NCBI GenBank assembly: GCA_946059305.1
Contig: CAMGMU010000002.1
Location: forward strand, 1 to 64,000
Direction: 5' to 3'
DNA length: 64,000 nt
From: an uncultured Bacteroidales bacterium
GTDB taxonomy: Bacteria; Bacteroidota; Bacteroidia; Bacteroidales; Paludibacteraceae
Positions 1 through 8,743 of this stretch are shown in pieces (within the stretch, counting starts at the first letter, position 1; each line of letters begins with the position of its first letter). The notes under the pieces are model-generated. The model was not told the DNA's origin and made no database searches. It was given only the letters and a program-made list of their open reading frames with translations. The translations under genes and the position numbers were made by a program.

Positions 1-33
1 TCCTCGAAAATAAATCCAAAATCTAACAAAGCT

Positions 34-54
34 AATTTTTAGAACCCACCTTAA
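34..54. repeat. Right arm of a palindromic dispersed element, subfamily 1 (truncated by window edge)
   Basis: AATTTTTAGAACCCACCTTAA; matches 12569-12589 with one mismatch, and the upstream TAACAAAGCT is shared. Confidence 0.65.
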
Positions 55-113
55 ATGTTAAGTGTGCGTCGAAGCGATTTCACTTTGCACATGTACGTTT
101 TCGTATTCTAAAC

Positions 114-135
114 AGCGAATTTGCGAACCCACCTA
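114..135. repeat. Half-element, subfamily 2
   Basis: AGCGAATTTGCGAACCCACCTA, identical to 2404-2425. Confidence 0.6.
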
Positions 136-149
136 AATAAATAATTAAT

Positions 150-509
150 ATGGAAAAAGAATTATCTGCTCTTACTGTAGATTTGGCTGATGCTGCCAAA
201 GAAATCAAAGCAAACGTTATTATTGAAATTAACTCAATGAAGGCTACCCTCACGCAAGAAGATTTTGATATTCTTCGTGACATGGGATTTAAGACGGATG
301 TTAAAACATGCATTTGTTATGCATGTCTTAAAGCTGGCAAAACTCAGGACGAGGCAAAAGCGTTCTTGCAAGAGGCCATTAAGTCAAAAAAATTTAATTT
401 AAATTTTTTATTTGAGTTTCCTGAAGAATTGGGAATGCCTGTCATCTCTAAAGAGAATACGCCTTTGTTAGATGAATTAGTACAGTTAGTTGGGAGTATC
501 AAGAAGTAA
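150..509 (+). CDS. hypothetical protein (119 aa)
   Basis: Intact ATG-initiated ORF; no family recognised. Confidence 0.6.
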   Translation: MEKELSALTVDLADAAKEIKANVIIEINSMKATLTQEDFDILRDMGFKTDVKTCICYACLKAGKTQDEAKAFLQEAIKSKKFNLNFLFEFPEELGMPVISKENTPLLDELVQLVGSIKK

Positions 510-522
510 TGGCTATACAACT

Positions 523-765
523 ATGTTTACGATAACTATTACCAATAATGAGATACAGGCTATAGATGCAGACGAACTGGTCGGGAAGATTGAGTTCGAA
601 CGTGAAGGATCAGAACTGGTGATTTTGCATACGTATGCCTATCAGTCGGGCCGAGGTATCGGTTCGATTCTCATGGATGCAGCAGTTGCTTATGCTGCCG
701 AGCATAACCTGATCCTCCGGCCGGTCTGCTCCTTTGCCGTTAAATATATGGAGAGGAGAAAATAA
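523..765 (+). CDS. GNAT-like N-acetyltransferase (small YjdJ-type)
   Basis: Internal ATG at 523 is a better start than TTG at 490; contains YQSGRGIGSILMDAAVAYAAEHNLILRPVCSFAVKYMER, typical of small GNAT proteins. Confidence 0.75.
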   Translation: MFTITITNNEIQAIDADELVGKIEFEREGSELVILHTYAYQSGRGIGSILMDAAVAYAAEHNLILRPVCSFAVKYMERRK

Positions 766-859
766 CCTGCAAGCGTATAAGGTGGGTTTTCGGCCCAAAT
801 CGTAAGTAAAATCAGTCACGTAAAATAAATCTATCAACAAACTAAAAAACACAAAAATT

Positions 860-2257
860 ATGAAAAAAACAATTATGCTTTTGTTGGCGGCGCTATGCAC
901 CGCAGCAACGACTCTCGCCTATAATTTCCAATCCGGCGACTTGTACTACAAGATCACGAGCGACACCACCGTGGAAGTTGCCTATCTATCTAAGAATTCA
1001 GACAACTACCAAGGTCTAACTACCGCCACCATCCCCGCAACCGTTCCCTACGACGGCACCACCTACTCCGTAACGAGCATTGGATACAGGGCGTTCCGAG
1101 AGTGCTCCTCCCTCACCTCCGTAACCATCCCCAACTCCCTAACAAGCATTAGGGACTATGCGTTCTATGATTGCTCCTCCCTCGCCTCCATTAACCTCCC
1201 CAACTCCGTAACGAGCATTGGAGAATATGCGTTCGAAGGTTGCTCCTCCCTCACCTCCGTAACCATCCCTAACGCCGTAACGAGCATTGGAAATTGTACG
1301 TTCGCGTATTGCTCCTCCCTCACCTCCGTAACCATCCCTGACTCCGTAACAAGTATTGGAATATGTGCGTTCTGGGGTTGCTCCTCCCTCACCTCCCTCA
1401 TCCTCCCCAACTCCGTAACAAGTATTGGATACGGGGCGTTCCAGGATTGCTCCTCCCTCACCTCCATTACCATCCCCAACTCCGTAACCAGCATTGGAGA
1501 ATGTGTGTTCAGTTTATGCTCCTCCCTCACCTCTATAGTAGTGGAAAGTGGTAACACAATGTATGATTCACGCGAGAACTGCAATGCCATTATTGAGACG
1601 GCTTCCAATACTCTAATTGCAGGGTGCCAATCAACCACCATCCCCAATTCTGTAGCGAGCATTGGATACAGGGCGTTCCGAGATTGCTCCTCCCTCACCT
1701 CCCTCACCATCCCTAACTCCGTAACGAGCATTGGAAACGAGGCGTTCTATAAATGCTCCTCTCTCACCTCCGTAACTATCCCTAACTCCGTAACCAGCAT
1801 GGGAGAATATGCGTTCGCGTATTGCTCCTCCCTCCCCTCCGTAACCATCCCCAACTCCGTAACGAGTATTGAAGCCGGGGCGTTCTATTGTTGCTTCTCC
1901 CTCACCTCCATCATCCTCCCCAACTCCGTAATAAGCATTGGAGAAGATGCGTTCTATGATTGCTCCTCCCTTACAGACATCTACTGCTATGCCACCACTC
2001 CGCCCGTATGCGATGATTACGACACTTTTTATCGCGTCAGCAAGTACTGCTATATTCATGTGCCCGCAGGCACCATTTCAGTCTACCAGGTGGCTACTGG
2101 GTGGAGACATTTCTCCAATTTCTTAGAGATCTCCGAGGAAACAGCAATCTCCGAGACTGAGCAGCAGAACAAGTCCTCCCGCAAAATCATCCGCGACGGG
2201 CAAGTCCTCATCCTCCGCAACGGCGTTACCTACGACATGATGGGCAATACGCTGTAG
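860..2257 (+). CDS. BspA-type leucine-rich repeat surface protein
   Basis: Signal peptide followed by ~23-aa repeats SLTSVTIPNSVTSIGxxAFxxCS (LRR_5) and a C-terminal KIIRDGQVLILRNGVTYDMMGNTL tag. Confidence 0.9.
   Translation: MKKTIMLLLAALCTAATTLAYNFQSGDLYYKITSDTTVEVAYLSKNSDNYQGLTTATIPATVPYDGTTYSVTSIGYRAFRECSSLTSVTIPNSLTSIRDYAFYDCSSLASINLPNSVTSIGEYAFEGCSSLTSVTIPNAVTSIGNCTFAYCSSLTSVTIPDSVTSIGICAFWGCSSLTSLILPNSVTSIGYGAFQDCSSLTSITIPNSVTSIGECVFSLCSSLTSIVVESGNTMYDSRENCNAIIETASNTLIAGCQSTTIPNSVASIGYRAFRDCSSLTSLTIPNSVTSIGNEAFYKCSSLTSVTIPNSVTSMGEYAFAYCSSLPSVTIPNSVTSIEAGAFYCCFSLTSIILPNSVISIGEDAFYDCSSLTDIYCYATTPPVCDDYDTFYRVSKYCYIHVPAGTISVYQVATGWRHFSNFLEISEETAISETEQQNKSSRKIIRDGQVLILRNGVTYDMMGNTL
1081..1975 (+). 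repeat. ~69-bp tandem repeats encoding LRR_5 units
   Basis: Repeated TCCCTCACCTCCGTAACCATCCCCAACTCCGTAACGAGCATTGG. Confidence 0.9.
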
Positions 2258-2312
2258 TTTCAAGTTTCAGGTTTCAGGTTTCAAGTTTCAGGTTTCAAGT
2301 TTTAGGTTTCAA
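2257..2312 (+). repeat. Heptanucleotide tandem repeat GTTTCA(A/G) x8
   Basis: GTTTCAA GTTTCAG GTTTCAG GTTTCAA GTTTCAG GTTTCAA GTTTTAG GTTTCAA, starting at the G of the TAG stop. Confidence 0.9.
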
Positions 2313-2324
2313 TCCTATGCAGGA

Positions 2325-2359
2325 AGCCACCCTCGCAATACCATGCTGCGGGGGTGGCT
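2325..2359 (+). terminator. Putative intrinsic terminator after the LRR gene
   Basis: AGCCACCCTCGCA / TGCGGGGGTGGCT stem (one T-G wobble), followed by GTATTTT. Confidence 0.7.
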
Positions 2360-2365
2360 GTATTT

Positions 2366-2425
2366 TAGGTAGGTTCTAATAATTCCCATATTCGAAAAGA
2401 TATAGCGAATTTGCGAACCCACCTA
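2366..2425. repeat. Short palindromic dispersed element, subfamily 2
   Basis: TAGGTAGGTTCTAATAATTC...AGCGAATTTGCGAACCCACCTA; inverted ends; right arm identical (22 nt) to 114-135. Confidence 0.65.
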
Positions 2426-2524
2426 TAAATAGTCCCAATTTTTAACGGAACACCAGTGAGTAAGCTTTATTTTTTGCCCTTTAAGATATAATTTTGAGAA
2501 TTTTGAAAAATTTGGTTCTCAATA

Positions 2525-2556
2525 TTTGGTTATCTCAAAAAAAAAATGTACCTTTG
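2525..2556 (+). promoter_or_regulatory. Bacteroidetes-type promoter
   Basis: TTTG-N20-TACCTTTG. Confidence 0.7.
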
Positions 2557-2768
2557 CAGCCGTTTTTGAAAGTGTAGGGTTGATGAGTTGTCTTCTGCTC
2601 TAAGAATATAGTCGCTTTAGAAGCGCTTCAAGACTGATTGATTCGTAGATAGTCTTCCTATCTGCCATTTCTTTGCGGATTGAAGTGCCCTTTGTTTTTG
2701 CATTTTTTTGATATGTTCGCGCTTTAAAAAACACAATTTTATGTTTAATTGTTTGGAAAATCGTAATA

Positions 2769-4487
2769 ATGTTTAAGAAAATCAGTACGCTATTCTTGCT
2801 GTTTTTTGCTGTCATTTTGGGCATGCAGGCTCAGGAAATGTCGGTAAAATCGTTTGAATATCTTGTCAGTGACTTGACCGCTCGCACGAATCGTAGGAAT
2901 GACATCAACGACAACCCCGCAGCCGTAATCCGCGTAGGCATCGCCCTGCAAGGGGTGGTTTTTGAGGGCAATGTGTTGGGCGAACCGGTGTATAACACGG
3001 GCGAGTATTTGGTGTATATGAGCGCAGGTAGCCGTAAACTGACTGTTCGTCACCCGAATTTTCTGCCCTTGGTAGTGACGTTTGCTGATTATGAAATCAA
3101 CCAGCTCGAAGGCCTTTGTACGTATAAACTGACCATCCGCACGAGCGCTCCAAATCCTCCTACTCCGCAACCTGCGGGCAACTACTTTGTTCTCAACGTG
3201 AAGCCTACTTCAGCGCGTGTCACGATTGACGATCAAGAGCCGAGAATTGTGAATGCTGATGGTACTATCAAGTTTTTTTTGACCAATGGCTCGCACAACG
3301 TGAAAGTAGAGGCGGAGGGCTATCTGACCAGATCAGGCACGGTGAATATGAACGGCACGCGTCAGCAGATGGATATCACTCTCGTTTCTTCCAAGCCAAC
3401 GCTTATTGTAAAGACTGCCACTGCCGGTGCGCAGATTTATATCGATGAAGAACTGAAAGGCACTGACCAATGGCAGGGTCCATTGGCGCCTGGTACTTAC
3501 ATGGTAGAAGCCCGCAAGTTGGGCTACCGCTCGTCTTCACTTACGGTGAGAGTGAATAAGATGCAGACTGAAACGGTTATGGTGCCGCCTCTCGAGGAAG
3601 CCTATGGTGCGCTGCTTGTAGATATAGAACCGGTGGATGCTGAGATTTACTTCGATGGCAATCTGTTGGGAAAAGCGCCCAACCTCTTTACTGAAGTTCC
3701 TATCGGCAAGCATCGCGTGCGCATCAGCAAGCCTGGCTATGTGGATCGTCTGGATAGCGTGGTGATTGAAGAAAACAAGCAGACAAAAATCAGTGGCAGT
3801 CTCCTGCATGGAGATGGAACGCTGGTGCCTATCACCGTCAATGGTGTTACGTTCTGTATGGTTAAAGTGGATGGCGGACGATTAGGTATGGGCAAGGACA
3901 ATGCCATGTCTGCAAGACGCGATTCGGTGCTTTCTTTCTTAATCGGTGAAACGGAAGTGACGCAAGCGCTTTGGAAAGCCGTAATGGGTAGAAACCCATC
4001 TTATTTCAAGGGCAATAACCTGCCGGTGGAAAACGTGTCATGGTCGGATTGTCAGGCATTCATTAAAAAGCTGAATCGATTGACGGGCATGAATTTCCGT
4101 CTGCCTACCCAAGCAGAATGGGAGTTTGCAGCTCGTGGTGGTAGGCGCAGCACCAACACGGAATATAGCGGCAGTGATAACCTCGATGAGGTAGCATGGC
4201 ATAAAGGCAATAGCAATGCCAAATCGCACCCGGTGAAGTCCAAATTGCCAAACGAGCTTGGACTCTATGATATGACCGGTAATGTATGGGAATGGTGCGA
4301 GGATGAAGAGGTGATATACGAAGGTAGTTATTCAGGCAGTGCTTCGCAAACAGGTGAAACGAAGCGCGTCAATCGAGGCGGCAGCTGGGAGAATATCTCA
4401 CGCCATTGCCGGATCTCTTACCATAGCAGTGACTCTCCCAATGGACGCTTTTATAACCTTGGCTTCCGCTTAGCCCTCGATGAATAA
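2769..4487 (+). CDS. PEGA-repeat / SUMF1 (formylglycine-generating-enzyme-like) domain protein
   Basis: Signal peptide, three PEGA-like repeats (e.g. DAEIYFDGNLLGKAPN...GKHRVRISKPGY), C-terminal FGE fold motifs (ETEVTQALWKAVMG, LPTQAEWEFAARGG, DMTGNVWEWCED, RGGSW). Confidence 0.9.
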   Translation: MFKKISTLFLLFFAVILGMQAQEMSVKSFEYLVSDLTARTNRRNDINDNPAAVIRVGIALQGVVFEGNVLGEPVYNTGEYLVYMSAGSRKLTVRHPNFLPLVVTFADYEINQLEGLCTYKLTIRTSAPNPPTPQPAGNYFVLNVKPTSARVTIDDQEPRIVNADGTIKFFLTNGSHNVKVEAEGYLTRSGTVNMNGTRQQMDITLVSSKPTLIVKTATAGAQIYIDEELKGTDQWQGPLAPGTYMVEARKLGYRSSSLTVRVNKMQTETVMVPPLEEAYGALLVDIEPVDAEIYFDGNLLGKAPNLFTEVPIGKHRVRISKPGYVDRLDSVVIEENKQTKISGSLLHGDGTLVPITVNGVTFCMVKVDGGRLGMGKDNAMSARRDSVLSFLIGETEVTQALWKAVMGRNPSYFKGNNLPVENVSWSDCQAFIKKLNRLTGMNFRLPTQAEWEFAARGGRRSTNTEYSGSDNLDEVAWHKGNSNAKSHPVKSKLPNELGLYDMTGNVWEWCEDEEVIYEGSYSGSASQTGETKRVNRGGSWENISRHCRISYHSSDSPNGRFYNLGFRLALDE

Positions 4488-4529
4488 TATCAAAATCTGA
4501 AAATGCCTTTTTTGAATCCTCGATAAACG

Positions 4530-4555
4530 AACAATCCCACCTCGGTGGGATTGTT
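4530..4555 (+). terminator. Intrinsic terminator
   Basis: AACAATCCCAC-CTCG-GTGGGATTGTT then TTGTT. Confidence 0.85.
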
Positions 4556-4586
4556 TTGTTGAAGTTCATTTGTTATGAGTAGGGAA

Positions 4587-5294
4587 CTACAGATAAAAAT
4601 CGCGGCATAGGGCTTTGTATTGCTCGGAGCGCGGTTCTCCATTCTGATCCATGAGGCAGAGGGAGTCGATGAGGCAAGGTTCAGTAGTGGGAGCTTTTCT
4701 GAAAGCAATCATCACCCGTTTGGCGGGCTTGGTGTCCCGCGTGTGCACGCGTGTTATATGAATAGGAGTGAGTCCGCATTCGGCTGCCAAATGGAGCACG
4801 GGTTGCTCGGCTTCGATGGGCAAGACGTAGGACACTATCCCGCCCGCTTTGGCGAGACGGGAGCTGTGGTTGACGAGTGCGCTGAAGGAGAGTGTATCGG
4901 TATGGCGTGCTTTGAGGCGGGCGGCATCGGGGTTCTTTAGAGAATCTACGAAATAGGGTGGGTTGCTGGCTACAAGGTCGTACTCGCCCTCGTTTAATTG
5001 TTGCACAGGCATATGCAAGACATGCAGACGGTCTGCCCAAGGACTGGCTGCAAAATTCTCCGCGGCCTGCTCAGCTGCTCCTGCATCGATATCCACCCCT
5101 GTAATATCCGCTTCAGGGCATCGTTGCGCAAACATGAGCGCCATCAAGCCGCTACCCGTACCGATATCAAGGATGCGCGCATTGCCCTCTGGCACGGGTG
5201 CCCAAGCACCGTGGATAGTGCCATCTGTGCCTACTTTCATACCGCATTTCTCGTCGGCTACGCTGAATTGTTTGAAATGAAACATAGCATTCAA
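4587..5294 (-). CDS. trmN6: tRNA1(Val) (adenine(37)-N6)-methyltransferase family
   Basis: FKQFSV...GTDGTIHGAWAPV, DIGTGSGLMALMFAQR, NPPYF motif. Confidence 0.85.
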   Translation of the reverse strand: MNAMFHFKQFSVADEKCGMKVGTDGTIHGAWAPVPEGNARILDIGTGSGLMALMFAQRCPEADITGVDIDAGAAEQAAENFAASPWADRLHVLHMPVQQLNEGEYDLVASNPPYFVDSLKNPDAARLKARHTDTLSFSALVNHSSRLAKAGGIVSYVLPIEAEQPVLHLAAECGLTPIHITRVHTRDTKPAKRVMIAFRKAPTTEPCLIDSLCLMDQNGEPRSEQYKALCRDFYL

Positions 5295-5337
5295 AGGGCT
5301 TAACCTCCATAAACATGCAGGTTCTCTCGTTATGGCT

Positions 5338-6147
5338 TTAATGGTGGCTGCATTGCTCGGTATGCTGGTGGTCGTGTTCGCACTCGGGTCCGCAATGGTG
5401 GTGTCCGCCGAAGATGCCTACAGTCATGTAGATGCCTACTCCGATGAATAGGATGATGGAGATGCGACGAAGCCAATTTTCGATAGTATGCATCTTACCG
5501 GTCATCTTACCTATACTGGCCATCCCTTTGCTGAGTAATACCGCGAGAATCATCACGAGCAGGGCATCGCCCAAACCGAAGAGCACCGGCATCAGCCAAC
5601 TCCAACTCATGGGTTGCATCATCGTGAGCGGGATGAGTGTGCCGAAATAGAGCAGTCCGCTATACGGGCAGAACGCGAGGGCAAAGACAGCGCCTAAGAT
5701 AAAACACGCTACAGGTCCGTTAAGGGGCTTGAAGTTGACTTTGGAAATACTGCGGATGAGCCGATGGGGCGCATGTTCGTGTGTATGTGAATCGCTATCG
5801 TGGTTGTGGTGCGCTTCGCGGTATGAGAAAATGGCAATTGCCAGGCCCATGATGAGCAAAAACGGCCCGAGGGCAGGTTCTCCGTATGTTTCGAAAAACG
5901 TCCTCACTCCCTCCGTTTGCGCCCCAAGAATAAAAACGAGCGCGAGTAGGGTGTAAGAGAAACACTTACCGAGTACGTAGCAGAGGCTACCCATCACGAT
6001 GGCGCGCATGTTGCTCACGTTGCGACTCAGATAAGAGAGAGCCGTCATGTCAGAGCAAAACGGACAAGGAGAGAGCATCGTGAGTAAGCCTAAGAGGAAA
6101 GCTGTAAGCAGCGGAAAGGTGGAGTTATGCAGTACGAAATCGAGCAT
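5338..6147 (-). CDS. CcdA/ArsG-like membrane permease with His-rich segments
   Basis: Multiple TM helices, SPCPFC and FCPYSG motifs, HHNHDSDSHTHEHAPH loop, HHHCGPECEHDHQHTEQCSHH C-terminus. Confidence 0.75.
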   Translation of the reverse strand: MLDFVLHNSTFPLLTAFLLGLLTMLSPCPFCSDMTALSYLSRNVSNMRAIVMGSLCYVLGKCFSYTLLALVFILGAQTEGVRTFFETYGEPALGPFLLIMGLAIAIFSYREAHHNHDSDSHTHEHAPHRLIRSISKVNFKPLNGPVACFILGAVFALAFCPYSGLLYFGTLIPLTMMQPMSWSWLMPVLFGLGDALLVMILAVLLSKGMASIGKMTGKMHTIENWLRRISIILFIGVGIYMTVGIFGGHHHCGPECEHDHQHTEQCSHH

Positions 6148-6192
6148 AAAAAAGAGAAAAAATCAAAATATTGTTATTTTTTTTGGAAATTT

Positions 6193-6224
6193 TTTGCAAA
6201 GGTACGAAAAATGTATTAACTTTG
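6193..6224 (+). promoter_or_regulatory. Bacteroidetes-type promoter for the sensor kinase
   Basis: TTTG-N20-TAACTTTG. Confidence 0.75.
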
Positions 6225-6268
6225 CAAGCAAAATACGGTTTGACCGCATTTTTTTTTACTTTTTGCCA

Positions 6269-8449
6269 ATGAAAAATCGCATTTTTTCTATTCTATTGCC
6301 TCTTCTGCTGCTCTTACTGAGCGCTTGCAATAGTCCAGAGCGCTCTGTGTCGCATTTTCAGAATCAGCTGAATGCCCGTCAGGCTACCGCTCTCCGCTAT
6401 TGCGATGAGGTGGAGCGTGCACTCTGCAGTAATTCGTTTGACTCCGTGAGAATAGCCACGCAGAACACCGATGGTATCCTCTTCTATATTTTCAGCCGAG
6501 AAGGGATGGTGTATTGGTCTGACAACTGGCTCTCGGGGCAGGGCATTATGTATCCGAAATACGACCGTTGGTTTTATTACCGTTTCGAAAATGCGGAAAC
6601 GGTATGCCGTTGGCGAGAAAGTGGAGAGTATAAGATTCTTACGATTATCCCCATCAAATATGCATATGCATTGGAGAATCAGCAGTTGCATAACACGTTT
6701 ATCAAGCCGTTTCGCTTGCCTAAAAACTATCAGATACGTCAGTCAAAACCTAAGGGAAGCATTCCTGTTGTGGATAGGGAGAATAATTATCTGTTCTCTA
6801 TTATCGAAACCGATATAAAAGAGGAATCGGCTGCATCAGATCAACGCTTGGCGGACAGTTTTTCGTATCAGGAGGTGCTCGAAACGGGCAAGCAACGCAC
6901 ACACGTAAATTTTCATTTCTTTATCATCGCCAGCCTAATATTTCTGGTTTGCCTGCTCTGCGTAGGTGTGTATGGCCTTTGGCGCAGTCGTGGATTGAGC
7001 AATATGCGCTTGAGCGTGAAATATCAGTATCTGATTGTGACAATGCTGCTGGTACTCTTTGCCTGCGTGTTTTTGGTAGCCGTGAAATACGTTAGGGAGC
7101 GCTATATTGATCGGCAGCAGTCAGAATTGCAGCACAAGGCCAAATACCTTCAGAAATCGCTTCAGGACCTGTATTACTGGAACATGAATCTTACGGCTCG
7201 CAATACACCGGGTTTAAATGTGGACTTACGCGACCTCTGCTTCTCCTATGAGACCGATATCAACGTGTATGACATGGAGGGTAATCTGGTAGGCAGCAGT
7301 TCGCCCGCCGTATTTGAGAAAGGCATCAAATCTACGCATATTCACCCTGAACCCTTTTTTTCTAAAAACTGTACGATGGTGCGTGAGGAGCAGTTGGGGG
7401 AGATGAAATATATGGCGGCATACACGGAACTCTTCAATGGCAATTACGTGCAGATTGGCTATCTCGAAGTACCATATTACGTGGCGGCTGACGAGCGACA
7501 CATGGCAGTGGACGATTTCCTTCAGAAACTGCTGCCATCGTACCTCACGGTGATGATGTTGGCTATTATCTTGGCGCTCATCCTCTCTCGTGGCATCACG
7601 CGGCAACTGATGGAAGTGTCAGAAGCACTCAAGCAGGTGAGGTTGGGCAAACGCAATCGCCATCTGCAATATGACCACAAAGATGAGGTGGGAGATATCG
7701 TAGAAGAGTATAATAAGATGGTGGATCAGCTCGAGGAGTCCACAGAACGATTGGCCAAGAGCGAACGAGAAGACGCATGGCGCACCATGGCGCGCCAAGT
7801 GGCCCACGAGATTAATAATACGCTCACACCAATGAAGCTCAATATCCAAATGCTCCAAATGCTCAAAGCCAAGCATCAGGACGAGCGCTTCAATCAGAAA
7901 TTTGACTCCACTACCAATACCCTCCTCGACACACTCGATGGACTTTCGAATATTGCTACTTCGTTTTCTACCTTTGCCAAACTGCCCGAACAGCATCCCG
8001 AAAACGTGGATATTGCAGTTAAGTTGTTCTCTGTAATAGGCCTTTTTCGCGAAAATACCGAAGGAGTACCTGTGAGGTATGTAGGCGCTGAATACGGCGT
8101 GTTTGCCATAGCAGATAGTGCGCAGATTAATCAAGTGTTTACCAATCTCATCAAGAATGCGCTACAAGCAGTCAATGGCGCTCCCGGTGGGGATATCATC
8201 GTGATATTGAAAGACCTCTCTGACTCGGTGGAGATATGCGTGTCTGACAATGGCTGCGGCATCCCCGAAGAAGCCCAGTCGCGCATTTTTACACCGTACT
8301 TCACTACCAAAACCACTGGCACCGGACTCGGTTTGGGCATCTCGAAAAATATCGTAGAGGGTTGCGGTGGAACCATTCGATTTACGACGTCCAAAAAAGG
8401 TACGCAGTTTTTCGTTACCTTGCGCAAGGAAAGCGAGCAGACATACTGA
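6269..8449 (+). CDS. NtrY-like sensor histidine kinase with N-terminal lipobox
   Basis: ATG at 6269 (downstream of the promoter) gives MKNRIFSILLPLLLLLLSACNS; HAMP; MARQVAHEINNTLTPMKLNIQ H-box; GTGLGLGISKNIVE ATPase motif. Confidence 0.88.
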   Translation: MKNRIFSILLPLLLLLLSACNSPERSVSHFQNQLNARQATALRYCDEVERALCSNSFDSVRIATQNTDGILFYIFSREGMVYWSDNWLSGQGIMYPKYDRWFYYRFENAETVCRWRESGEYKILTIIPIKYAYALENQQLHNTFIKPFRLPKNYQIRQSKPKGSIPVVDRENNYLFSIIETDIKEESAASDQRLADSFSYQEVLETGKQRTHVNFHFFIIASLIFLVCLLCVGVYGLWRSRGLSNMRLSVKYQYLIVTMLLVLFACVFLVAVKYVRERYIDRQQSELQHKAKYLQKSLQDLYYWNMNLTARNTPGLNVDLRDLCFSYETDINVYDMEGNLVGSSSPAVFEKGIKSTHIHPEPFFSKNCTMVREEQLGEMKYMAAYTELFNGNYVQIGYLEVPYYVAADERHMAVDDFLQKLLPSYLTVMMLAIILALILSRGITRQLMEVSEALKQVRLGKRNRHLQYDHKDEVGDIVEEYNKMVDQLEESTERLAKSEREDAWRTMARQVAHEINNTLTPMKLNIQMLQMLKAKHQDERFNQKFDSTTNTLLDTLDGLSNIATSFSTFAKLPEQHPENVDIAVKLFSVIGLFRENTEGVPVRYVGAEYGVFAIADSAQINQVFTNLIKNALQAVNGAPGGDIIVILKDLSDSVEICVSDNGCGIPEEAQSRIFTPYFTTKTTGTGLGLGISKNIVEGCGGTIRFTTSKKGTQFFVTLRKESEQTY

Positions 8450-8603
8450 TTGGCTGCGCTCGAAACGGGTGTTGACGGAGAAAAAGCTGCTAATTGTATG
8501 AGCTAAAATGACAAATATCTACGAAAACCGCCTTCGCAAAGTGGTTGATACTACATATTTCTTACATTTTGTCAGAAAACATGTTTTAAAACATCATTTT
8601 TTA

Positions 8604-8635
8604 TTTGTCCAAATCAAAAAAAAGCTCTAACTTTG
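8604..8635 (+). promoter_or_regulatory. Bacteroidetes-type promoter for gdhA
   Basis: TTTG-N20-TAACTTTG. Confidence 0.75.
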
Positions 8636-8743
8636 CAGCCGATTCCAATAAATACGTTTTCGCACTTCTTGTTGTGCGGAAATTGACGCGTACTTTACTT
8701 AACCCAATACCAAGATTTACTGATTTTTTAAATTCATTTAGAA

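Noticed and set aside
1165-1731. 188-aa minus ORF with repeats (MLVTELGMVREVREEQS)
   Set aside because: Reverse translation of the LRR repeat DNA; repeats explained by the + strand LRR protein
6047-6268. N-terminal extension of the sensor kinase in the ORF track
   Set aside because: Overlaps the divergent permease gene and the promoter at 6193-6224; the ATG at 6269 with a signal/lipobox is the better start
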